From Gallibacterium genomosp. 1 (GTDB taxonomy: Bacteria > Pseudomonadota > Gammaproteobacteria > Enterobacterales > Pasteurellaceae), in the NCBI RefSeq assembly GCF_000771875.1, contig NZ_JPXX01000001.1, positions 1 to 64,000 on the forward strand: DNA of 64,000 nucleotides. The letters run 5' to 3'. This document shows, one piece after another, positions 57,564 through 64,000 of this stretch. The position numbers and the translations under genes were made by a program. The notes below the pieces were generated by a model that worked only from the letters and a program-made list of their open reading frames with translations, was not told where the DNA came from and searched no databases. The first letter of the stretch is position 1. Each line of letters opens with the position of its first letter.

Positions 57564-58538
57564 ATGCAAACAAATCAGCGCAAAACAGGCGTGTTGTTAG
57601 TCAATTTAGGTACGCCTGATGCCCCGACTGTACCGGCAGTAAAACGCTATTTACGCCAGTTTTTAACTGATCCTCGCGTTATTGACCAGCCTCGTTGGCA
57701 ATGGCTGCCACTATTGAATCTCATCATTCTGCCAAAACGTGCACCTCGAGTTGCCAAACTTTATCAACAAATTTGGCAAACAGCAGGTTCACCGCTGTTG
57801 GCAATCAGCCGTCGCCAACAGTCAGCCTTACAACAGCGCTTTCAGAACGAAAATCAAAATGTTGTAGTGGAATTGGCAATGACTTATGGCAATCCTTCCA
57901 TCAGTGCCGCATTGCAACGGCTCTATCAACAACAGGTGGAACATATTATTTTGTTGCCGCTCTATCCACAATACAGCAGCACCACAACGGCTTCGGTTTT
58001 AGATGCGTTTCATCAAGCACTGCAACAGCAGCGACACATTTTGCCGTTTGAGATGATTTTTTCTTATCACGATCATCCAAATTACATTGCTGCGCTAAGT
58101 CAGTCGATTCAACCTTATTTGCAACCTGATGTTCACTTATTGTTCTCATTTCACGGCATTCCGCAACGTTATCAGCAGTTAGGTGATTATTATGCCGAGC
58201 ATTGCCAACAAACTGTCGATAAAGTGGTAGCTAATTTGGCTTTAAATGCAAATCAGTGGACGATGAGTTACCAATCACGTTTCGGCAAAGAACCTTGGTT
58301 ACAACCCTATACCGATGAAACCCTAACCAAATTGGCTCGGCAAGGTGTTGAAAAAATTGCGGTTATTTGTCCCGGTTTTGCTGTTGATTGCTTGGAAACA
58401 TTAGAAGAAATTGCAGTGGAAAATCGCGATATTTTTCTAGCTGCCGGCGGTAAACAATACCAATATATTCCGGCATTAAATGATAGTGAACAACACATTG
58501 AGTTGCTTTATCAATTAATCAAAGAAAAATTGCGGTAG
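57564..58538 (+). CDS. hemH: Ferrochelatase
   Basis: Inserts iron into protoporphyrin IX, the last step of haem synthesis. 324 residues beginning [21 protein letters not shown]. Conserved [28 protein letters not shown] with the catalytic histidine, [13 protein letters not shown] and [15 protein letters not shown] with the catalytic glutamate. The ATG at 57564 follows AGAGGT; an in-frame GTG five codons earlier overlaps menI. Third gene of the ydiJ-menI-hemH operon. Confidence 0.96.
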   Translation: MQTNQRKTGVLLVNLGTPDAPTVPAVKRYLRQFLTDPRVIDQPRWQWLPLLNLIILPKRAPRVAKLYQQIWQTAGSPLLAISRRQQSALQQRFQNENQNVVVELAMTYGNPSISAALQRLYQQQVEHIILLPLYPQYSSTTTASVLDAFHQALQQQRHILPFEMIFSYHDHPNYIAALSQSIQPYLQPDVHLLFSFHGIPQRYQQLGDYYAEHCQQTVDKVVANLALNANQWTMSYQSRFGKEPWLQPYTDETLTKLARQGVEKIAVICPGFAVDCLETLEEIAVENRDIFLAAGGKQYQYIPALNDSEQHIELLYQLIKEKLR

Positions 58539-58559
58539 TATCTTGAAACTATCTCAATA

Positions 58560-58590
58560 AAAAAGAGTTGGCAGAAAACCAACTCTTTTT
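58560..58590. terminator. Bidirectional terminator between hemH and fumC
   Basis: AAAAAGAGTTGG (58560-58571) pairs with CCAACTCTTTTT (58579-58590); runs on both sides serve both convergent genes. Confidence 0.93.
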
Positions 58591-58612
58591 ATCTTTTATT
58601 TAATTTAGACAA

Positions 58613-60007
58613 TTATTTTAAACTGCCAACCATATCTTCTGGACGTACCCACTCATCAAATTGTTCAGGAGTTACAAAACCAAGATTAATTGCTTCTTCA
58701 CGCAGAGTTGTGCCATTTTTGTGAGCAGTTTTAGCAATTTTCGCTGCTTTTTCATAACCGATATGTGTATTTAGTGCAGTCACCAGCATTAATGAATTTT
58801 CTAACTGCATCTTAATACGTGGATAGTTAGGTTCAATACCCACTGCACAATGTTCATCAAATGAAATACAAGCGTCTGCCAATAATTGCGCAGATTGTAA
58901 GAAATTGTATGCCATTACCGGTTTAAATACGTTTAATTGGAAATGTCCTTGAGAACCTGCAAATGAAATAGTAGTGTCGTTACCCAATACTTGTGTACAA
59001 ACCATTGTCATTGCTTCGCATTGTGTTGGATTAACTTTACCCGGCATAATAGAAGAACCAGGCTCATTTTCCGGAATCAAAATTTCTCCAATGCCTGAGC
59101 GTGGGCCAGAAGCTAATAGACGAATATCATTAGCAATTTTGAAAAGTGACATTGCTAACTGTTTCAACGCACCGTGAGTTTCAACAATCGCATCGTGAGT
59201 TGCCAACGCTTCAAATTTATTTTCTGCGGTTACAAATGGTAAGCCGGTAAATTTCGCAATATATTCTGCTACTTTAACATCATAACCTTTCGGTGTATTT
59301 AAGCCAGTACCAACCGCTGTACCACCTAATGCTAATTGGCTAAGGTGAGGTAATGTATTTTTTAATGCTTTTAAGCCAAAACTAAGTTGAGCTGCATAAG
59401 CAGAGAACTCTTGACCTAATGTTAATGGAGTAGCATCCATCAAGTGAGTACGACCAATTTTAACAACATTTGCAAATTTAGCTGATTTTTCAGCAAAAGT
59501 TTTTTGTAAGCGTTCAACTGCCGGAATAGTTGTTTCAACAACTTTCTTGTAAGCAGCAATGTGCATTGCTGTTGGATAAGTATCATTAGAAGATTGTGAT
59601 TTATTAACATCATCGTTCGGGTGAATAATACTCTTTTCACCTAATTTACCGCCGTTTAAAACGTGTGCACGATTTGCAACCACTTCATTCACATTCATAT
59701 TAGATTGCGTACCAGAACCGGTTTGCCAAATTACAAGTGGGAATTGATCATCTAATTTATTAGCAAGAATCTCATCACACGCTTGGGCAATTAAATCTCT
59801 TTTTTCTAATGGCAATACACCTAAATCATAGTTGGCATATGCAGCCGCTTTTTTCAAATAACCGAAAGCTTCAATAATCTCGTGAGGCATTGAAGCAGCC
59901 GGTCCGATTTTGAAGTTGTTGCGTGAACGTTCGGTTTGTGCCGCCCAATATTTATCCGCCGGTACTTTTACTTCGCCCATCGTATCGTGTTCAATTCTAA
60001 ATTCCAT
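58613..60007 (-). CDS. fumC: Class II fumarate hydratase
   Basis: Iron-independent, heat-stable homotetrameric fumarase (fumarate to malate). 464 residues, starting [20 protein letters not shown]. Motifs: [45 protein letters not shown] with the catalytic His region, and the family signature [15 protein letters not shown] holding the catalytic Ser. AGAGGT before the ATG. A palindromic CRP-like site lies upstream. Confidence 0.97.
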   Translation of the reverse strand: MEFRIEHDTMGEVKVPADKYWAAQTERSRNNFKIGPAASMPHEIIEAFGYLKKAAAYANYDLGVLPLEKRDLIAQACDEILANKLDDQFPLVIWQTGSGTQSNMNVNEVVANRAHVLNGGKLGEKSIIHPNDDVNKSQSSNDTYPTAMHIAAYKKVVETTIPAVERLQKTFAEKSAKFANVVKIGRTHLMDATPLTLGQEFSAYAAQLSFGLKALKNTLPHLSQLALGGTAVGTGLNTPKGYDVKVAEYIAKFTGLPFVTAENKFEALATHDAIVETHGALKQLAMSLFKIANDIRLLASGPRSGIGEILIPENEPGSSIMPGKVNPTQCEAMTMVCTQVLGNDTTISFAGSQGHFQLNVFKPVMAYNFLQSAQLLADACISFDEHCAVGIEPNYPRIKMQLENSLMLVTALNTHIGYEKAAKIAKTAHKNGTTLREEAINLGFVTPEQFDEWVRPEDMVGSLK

Positions 60008-60071
60008 AATGTTTACCTCTAAATGATAAATAATAAATGTTAAAAAATTGGTCTAATTTTAACACCCAAGA

Positions 60072-60130
60072 GGTATAAATTGAATTTATCTATTAATCAA
60101 AATTTTCGTTTTATGACACAGATCATAAAA
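60072..60130 (-). promoter_or_regulatory. Predicted fumC promoter with a perfect palindrome (CRP-like)
   Basis: Minus strand TTGATT (60100-60095), 17-base spacer, TATACC (60077-60072). Upstream at 60109-60130 is TTTTATGA-CACAGA-TCATAAAA, an exact 8+8 palindrome with a six-base centre. The spacing matches CRP (TGTGA-N6-TCACA, 4 of 5 in each half); it does not fit FNR. It could also serve metX on the other side. Confidence 0.5.
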
Positions 60131-60202
60131 TTTAATGCATCACCTACTCCAAATGAGTGTTTTTTCTACATTTATCAGTATGATAAAAACTATCTCAACA
60201 AT

Positions 60203-60242
60203 AGACGTTTAGACTTTTTACTTTCTAGATGTTTAGACGGCT
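60203..60242 (+). promoter_or_regulatory. MetJ operator: five tandem met boxes before metX
   Basis: Contiguous 8-base units: AGACGTTT, AGACTTTT, TACTTTCT, AGATGTTT, AGACGGCT. Against AGACGTCT they match 7, 6, 3, 6 and 7 of 8, the tandem pattern bound cooperatively by MetJ. Just downstream are TTGACA (60251-60256), a 17-base spacer and TAATTT (60274-60279). MetJ repression by S-adenosylmethionine is inferred. Confidence 0.82.
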
Positions 60243-60322
60243 AAAATTTCTTGACAACCACTCTCTCGATCGCTAATTTATTCACACTCTTATAATAATA
60301 ATTCGCTGTTTTAGGAATTGAT

Positions 60323-61408
60323 ATGTCGGCACAACAACTTACTTTATTCACTGATGCTCCCCTTGCGCTTACTTTAGGCGGATCACTACAGAATATTACA
60401 GTTTGTTATCAAACTTACGGTAAGTTAAACGCTCAAAAAAATAATGCGGTTTTGATCTGCCACGCCTTGACGGGTGATGCGGAACCCTATTTTGAAGATG
60501 AAAAACAAAAAGGCTGGTGGCAAGAATTTATTGGTTCCGGTCGTGCTTTAGATACTGACAAATATTTCTTTATTTGTTCCAACGTTTTAGGCGGCTGTAA
60601 AGGGACTACCGGCCCGATGAGCATCAATCCGGCAACACATTTGCCCTATGGCGGTGATTTCCCACAAATTACGGTACAAGATATTGTTCAACTACAAAAA
60701 GCATTGCTCGATCAACTAGAAATTTCTCATCTGCACGCTGTCATTGGTGGGTCATTCGGTGGTATGCAAGCCACACAATGGGCAATCAATTATCCCGACT
60801 TTATGGATTATGTGATTAATCTTTGTTCTTCCCTTTATATGAGTGCCGAAGCAATCGGTTTTAATCACGTAATGCGCCAAGCAATTATTCAAGATCCAAA
60901 TTACAATCAAGGTCACTATTATCAGGGTAAACACCCTGATCAAGGTTTATCCACCGCAAGAATGTTAGGGATGCTCACCTATCGCACTCATACACAGTTA
61001 ACTAAAGCGTTCGGAAGAGCAATAAAACAGAAAAATAATTTGCTAGGCGATTATTTCCAAGTGGAATCCTATCTAAGTTATCAGGGTAAAAAATTTCTCG
61101 ACCGTTTCGATGCCAATAGCTATATCCAATTAACACGTGCTTTGGATCTTTATGATCCATCTATTGGCTATGAGAATATCTCCGTTGCATTATCGCGGAT
61201 TAAAGCACAATATACATTAATTGCAGTAACAACCGACCAACTCTTCAAACTATTCGATTTACAGAAAAGCCGGCAATTATTACAAAGTGCTGGTGTTAAT
61301 CTGCATTACGATGAGATTGGTTCTGATTTTGGACACGATGCTTTTTTGGTGGATTATGAGTTTTTCGCGCCTAGAATTCGTTATGGATTAGGGGAAATCG
61401 TAGAGTAG
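60323..61408 (+). CDS. metX: Homoserine O-acetyltransferase
   Basis: Acetylates homoserine with acetyl-CoA, the first committed step of methionine synthesis in this lineage (enteric bacteria use MetA instead). 361-residue alpha/beta hydrolase: oxyanion-region CHALTGDAE, nucleophile elbow [15 protein letters not shown] (Ser), late Asp in [10 protein letters not shown] and His in [16 protein letters not shown] six bases before the ATG. The upstream met boxes support the MetX call over serine acetylating relatives. Confidence 0.93.
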   Translation: MSAQQLTLFTDAPLALTLGGSLQNITVCYQTYGKLNAQKNNAVLICHALTGDAEPYFEDEKQKGWWQEFIGSGRALDTDKYFFICSNVLGGCKGTTGPMSINPATHLPYGGDFPQITVQDIVQLQKALLDQLEISHLHAVIGGSFGGMQATQWAINYPDFMDYVINLCSSLYMSAEAIGFNHVMRQAIIQDPNYNQGHYYQGKHPDQGLSTARMLGMLTYRTHTQLTKAFGRAIKQKNNLLGDYFQVESYLSYQGKKFLDRFDANSYIQLTRALDLYDPSIGYENISVALSRIKAQYTLIAVTTDQLFKLFDLQKSRQLLQSAGVNLHYDEIGSDFGHDAFLVDYEFFAPRIRYGLGEIVE

Positions 61409-61422
61409 TGAGATCTCCCCTA
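61389..61422. terminator. Weak hairpin at the metX end
   Basis: TAGGGGA (61389-61395) pairs with TCCCCTA (61416-61422), overlapping the metX stop and lying between convergent metX and hpt. No T-run. Confidence 0.35.
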
Positions 61423-61446
61423 CCTTTAGCTAAAACTACCTGTTCA

Positions 61447-61986
61447 TTACTCTTCCAATATAACTTTAGCAATGTATCCTAACTGACGATATTGTTGAGC
61501 ATAATCAATACCATAACCGACAACAAATTCATCGGGAATACTAAAGCCAATCCAATCAACAGGAACTTCCACTTCACGGCGTGACGGTTTATCTAACAAT
61601 GTGCAAATGTGTAGTGATTTTGGTTCTCTCAAAGATAAAATTTGTCTTACTTTATCCAAGGTATAACCGGTATCAATAATATCTTCCACAATCAAAACGT
61701 CTTTGCCTCTAATTTCGCCTTCCAAATCTTTTACGATTTTGACATCGTGATTAGTGATCATACCGCTTCCATAACTAGACGCTACCATAAAGTCTACTTC
61801 TAACGGTATATCAATTGTACGAACGAGATCCGCCATAAACATAAATGAACCCCGTAACAACCCCACCACATAAATACCTTCACTTCTATTATGCTGGTAG
61901 TAACGGCTTATTTCTTTACCTAACTCTTCAATTCTTGATGTCACATTTTGTTTGGTGATTAATGTTTCCAAGTGGTGTTTTTTCAT
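61447..61986 (-). CDS. hpt: Hypoxanthine phosphoribosyltransferase
   Basis: Purine salvage: hypoxanthine (or guanine) plus PRPP to IMP (GMP). 179 residues from [13 protein letters not shown], matching family length. PRPP-binding [14 protein letters not shown] and the LLRGSFMF loop are clear; the C-terminal [17 protein letters not shown] is the Hpt signature. The frame is open 33 codons upstream, but that part is unlike the family, so 61986 is taken as start; AGGGAG lies about ten bases before it. Confidence 0.94.
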   Translation of the reverse strand: MKKHHLETLITKQNVTSRIEELGKEISRYYQHNRSEGIYVVGLLRGSFMFMADLVRTIDIPLEVDFMVASSYGSGMITNHDVKIVKDLEGEIRGKDVLIVEDIIDTGYTLDKVRQILSLREPKSLHICTLLDKPSRREVEVPVDWIGFSIPDEFVVGYGIDYAQQYRQLGYIAKVILEE

Positions 61987-62162
61987 TCGACTATAACTCC
62001 CTAGTAGATACCTTTTTGGTGATAATACACTCAATTTACAAAAATTAAAAAATATTCCAAAAAAATCTTTCAATTTATGTAGCATACATATTGAATAAAT
62101 ACAATTATTACAATAATATTACTTGCGCTTATTGATAACCTTACTCTATTGAAATAAAAGTG

Positions 62163-62744
62163 ATGAAACACTTAATCATCTATACACATCCTAACGAAAA
62201 CAGCTTCAATCATGCCATTCTAGAAGAAGTGGTTCAAACTTCTAAAGAAATGGGAATGGATGTAGTCATCCGAGATCTTTATCAACTTAAATTTAATCCT
62301 ATTCTAACATGGAATGAGTTTGAACAGATTAATAAAGGTAACATTCCTGTTGATATAAAATCGGAACAACAATTTATTAAAGAGGCAGAGCTCATTACTC
62401 TTATTTATCCACTTTGGTGGATGGGATTCCCTGCTATATTAAAAGGATATCTCGATCGTGTTTTTAGTCACGGATTTGCATATAAAACAGATGACAACGG
62501 CAGTGAAGGGTTATTAAATGATAAAAAAATGTTACAATTTGTAACATTTGGGAATAACATATACGAATATCAGCAAAAGGGATTTATGCAGGCATTTGAT
62601 CACACACTGGTGAACGGTCTTTTCAATTATTGTGGTATTACGGATATTCATTCTCATTTTTTCGGCGACATTCATATTATTGATGATAAATTACGCAAAC
62701 AAATTTTAGAAAATGTAAAAAAAGTGTTGCACAAACAAAAATAG
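62163..62744 (+). CDS. NAD(P)H-dependent flavin oxidoreductase (NQO/KefF/MdaB fold)
   Basis: 193-residue flavodoxin-like protein. N-terminal LIIYTHPNENSFNHAI binds flavin phosphate; TLIYPLWWMGFPAILKGYLDRVFSHGFAY is the quinone-reductase family signature. Likely a two-electron quinone or nitro-compound reductase; the substrate is not readable. It lies just upstream of emrR on the same strand, so may belong to a drug or electrophile response. Ribosome site weak; a GTG sits one codon earlier. Confidence 0.85.
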   Translation: MKHLIIYTHPNENSFNHAILEEVVQTSKEMGMDVVIRDLYQLKFNPILTWNEFEQINKGNIPVDIKSEQQFIKEAELITLIYPLWWMGFPAILKGYLDRVFSHGFAYKTDDNGSEGLLNDKKMLQFVTFGNNIYEYQQKGFMQAFDHTLVNGLFNYCGITDIHSHFFGDIHIIDDKLRKQILENVKKVLHKQK

Positions 62745-62766
62745 ACATATATTTTAATACAACATC

Positions 62767-62786
62767 TTTATAACTTTTGTTATAAA
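62767..62786. terminator. Hairpin after the oxidoreductase gene
   Basis: TTTATAAC pairs exactly with GTTATAAA across TTTT, 23 bases beyond the stop. AT-only stem without a clear T-run; it could instead be a protein-binding palindrome. Confidence 0.4.
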
Positions 62787-62863
62787 TACTTATTGCTAGG
62801 TATTTATATTGCTTTACATAATTTATGTATCATTAATTGTAAATTATTTGGCAACTTTAAGTA

Positions 62864-62925
62864 AACTTGATCAAAATATAATTTGACAAGTTATTATTGC
62901 AAGGTTTTTTGTTTTACTCTATATT
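62864..62925 (+). promoter_or_regulatory. Predicted emrR promoter and MarR-type operator
   Basis: Inverted repeat AACTTGATCAAA (62864-62875) with TTTGACAAGTT (62882-62892), one bulged base. Then TTGCAA (62897-62902), a 17-base spacer and TATATT (62920-62925), with the ATG at 62943. The repeat is a plausible site for autorepression by EmrR. Confidence 0.5.
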
Positions 62926-62942
62926 ATTGCCCGAGGTAACTT

Positions 62943-63458
62943 ATGATGAATAAATTGTTATCTGATACTGATAGCGTATTAAAAATTTATGCAGAAGATT
63001 TCCCTAATATGCCATTAGATCAAGTCGTTCTTGTACGTTTATTATTCAATGTGAATAGTAATTATCTTGAACATCGCAACCATTTCCTTAAAGAGGTGGG
63101 ACTGAATCATACGCTTTTTGAAGCATTGATCGTAACTTATTTGCAACCTAACCACGAAATTCAACCTTCACATCTTAGTGAAATCTTAGGTTCATCACGC
63201 ACTAATGCAACTCGCATTTCCGATGAGCTTGTCGATAAAGGGTTAATTGATCGTATTAGCGTGCCGGAAGATAGACGTTGTTTCAGTTTACGTATTAATG
63301 AGAAAGGCTTGAAATTCTTGCAAGATATTTTACCTCATCAATGGGAATTAATGGGTTCTATCTTCAGTGTACTCACTGACAAAGAGAATCAAACTCTGCG
63401 TAAATTATTGCTTAAACTATCAAAACGTTTAGATGAGTATCATCCTCATAGAACGTAG
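62943..63458 (+). CDS. emrR: MarR-family repressor EmrR/MprA
   Basis: 171-residue dimeric winged-helix repressor that in E. coli releases the emrAB promoter when it binds uncouplers or drugs. Winged helix: IQPSHLSEILGSSRTNATRISDEL (recognition helix) then LVDKGLIDRISVPEDRRCFSLRIN, the MarR signature with D-x-R. Long N-terminal helix LDQVVLVRLLF as in EmrR. Followed 21 bases later by emrA. The second in-frame ATG (62946) is equally possible. Confidence 0.93.
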   Translation: MMNKLLSDTDSVLKIYAEDFPNMPLDQVVLVRLLFNVNSNYLEHRNHFLKEVGLNHTLFEALIVTYLQPNHEIQPSHLSEILGSSRTNATRISDELVDKGLIDRISVPEDRRCFSLRINEKGLKFLQDILPHQWELMGSIFSVLTDKENQTLRKLLLKLSKRLDEYHPHRT

Positions 63459-63479
63459 TTTTTACTTTAAGGTTTTTAT

Positions 63480-64000
63480 ATGTCAGAGATGTCCGAACAA
63501 GAAAAAAAGAATACTGTTCGTAATAACATTAGAAGGAAACGTCTAGTTTCCTTCTTTATTTTATTACTTATAATTTCCGCAGCCTGTTTTCTCTACTGGT
63601 TATTTTTTGTTAAAGATTTTACTGAAACTGATGATGCCTATGTGGCGGGCAATATCATTCAAGTTTCATCTCAAGTTTCCGGCAGTGTTGCCAAAGTAAA
63701 TTTTGAAAGCACTGATTTAGTCAATAAAGGTGATGTTTTAGTTGAGCTTGATAATAATGATGCTAAATTAGCACTTTCTCAAGCTAAACATACTTTAGCT
63801 GATACCGTCCGTAAAACAACCCAACTCACTTTTACTGAGAAACAATTGACCTCTCTACTTGCCGCCAAACAGATTGCATTAAAACAAGCCGAGCAAGATC
63901 TTTCTCGTCGTCAAGGTTTGAATAAAACCGGTGCAGTATCCAAAGAAGATTATCAACACGCAGTTGATGCGGTAACAATAGCGAAAAGCGATTTGAATGC
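63480..64000 (+). CDS. emrA: EmrA-type multidrug efflux adaptor (3' end outside window)
   Basis: Membrane-fusion protein that links an inner-membrane EmrB pump to the outer membrane. 173 codons are present. A short cytoplasmic start MSEMSEQEKKNTVRNNIRRK, one membrane segment LVSFFILLLIISAACFLYWL, then TDDAYVAGNIIQVSSQVSGSV and the first lipoyl half VLVELDNNDAKLALSQAK, followed by the start of the helical hairpin. AAGG lies eight bases before the ATG. emrB is expected beyond the window. Confidence 0.94.
   Translation, partial: MSEMSEQEKKNTVRNNIRRKRLVSFFILLLIISAACFLYWLFFVKDFTETDDAYVAGNIIQVSSQVSGSVAKVNFESTDLVNKGDVLVELDNNDAKLALSQAKHTLADTVRKTTQLTFTEKQLTSLLAAKQIALKQAEQDLSRRQGLNKTGAVSKEDYQHAVDAVTIAKSDLN

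Overview
The window is a low-GC stretch of gammaproteobacterial chromosome that looks like Pasteurellaceae. Protein sequences and local gene orders (sdaC-sdaA, malQ-glgB-glgX-glgC-glgA, ydiJ-menI-hemH, ilvI-ilvH, recB-recD) match Haemophilus/Pasteurella relatives. I could not fix the genus. No rRNA, tRNA, CRISPR array, prophage or intact insertion sequence was seen. By eye I found no exact copy of either common Pasteurellaceae DNA-uptake 9-mer.

Layout: 0.1-10 kb carries housekeeping and nitrogen/serine genes (pykA, sixA, glnD, map, erpA, yacL, sdaC-sdaA). 9.8-10.8 kb is a small accessory island: an Xre-type regulator facing a frameshifted small membrane-protein gene and a lipoprotein gene across a pair of tandem 13-bp operators. 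10.9-15.1 kb has ilvI-ilvH and an NhaC-family transporter behind a clear lysine riboswitch, then hns. 16.3-25.8 kb is the glycogen operon (malQ-glgB, glgX, glgC, glgA); malQ and glgB are one continuous reading frame here and no glgP follows glgA. 26-36.7 kb holds an unknown membrane protein, smrB, prmB, a TPR-DUF218 protein, gloB, recD, recB and ychN. 36.7-48.5 kb is rich in transport: NCS2 purine permease, YbjD-type OLD ATPase, lysine exporter LysO, a LysE/RhtB exporter, a YhhT-like protein, folB, and a TAXI-type TRAP system with its own UspA protein; then yqcC-truC. 48.5-64 kb holds a DUF2310 zinc-ribbon gene, queF, ppnN, bioD, ompA, ydiJ-menI-hemH, fumC, metX, hpt, an NAD(P)H oxidoreductase and emrR-emrA, with emrA cut by the window end.

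Regulation visible in the DNA: a lysine riboswitch whose extended P1 stem runs straight into a U7 tract; five tandem MetJ-like boxes before metX; CRP-like sites before sdaC, the glycogen operon and fumC; an inverted repeat before emrR; and many intrinsic terminators between convergent genes.

Most unusual: (1) the malQ-glgB fusion, where one extra A in an A6 run would restore a malQ stop beside an intact glgB ribosome-binding site and ATG; (2) a second gene (10212-10483) broken in exactly the same way in another A6 run, which points to slippage or an assembly artefact; (3) bare ~50-bp inverted-repeat elements just downstream of glgA and ppnN, and perhaps pykA, resembling joined IS3-family ends without a transposase; (4) the Xre/tandem-operator island. 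I found no clear new multi-gene system; the island and the repeat elements are the best candidates for something undescribed.
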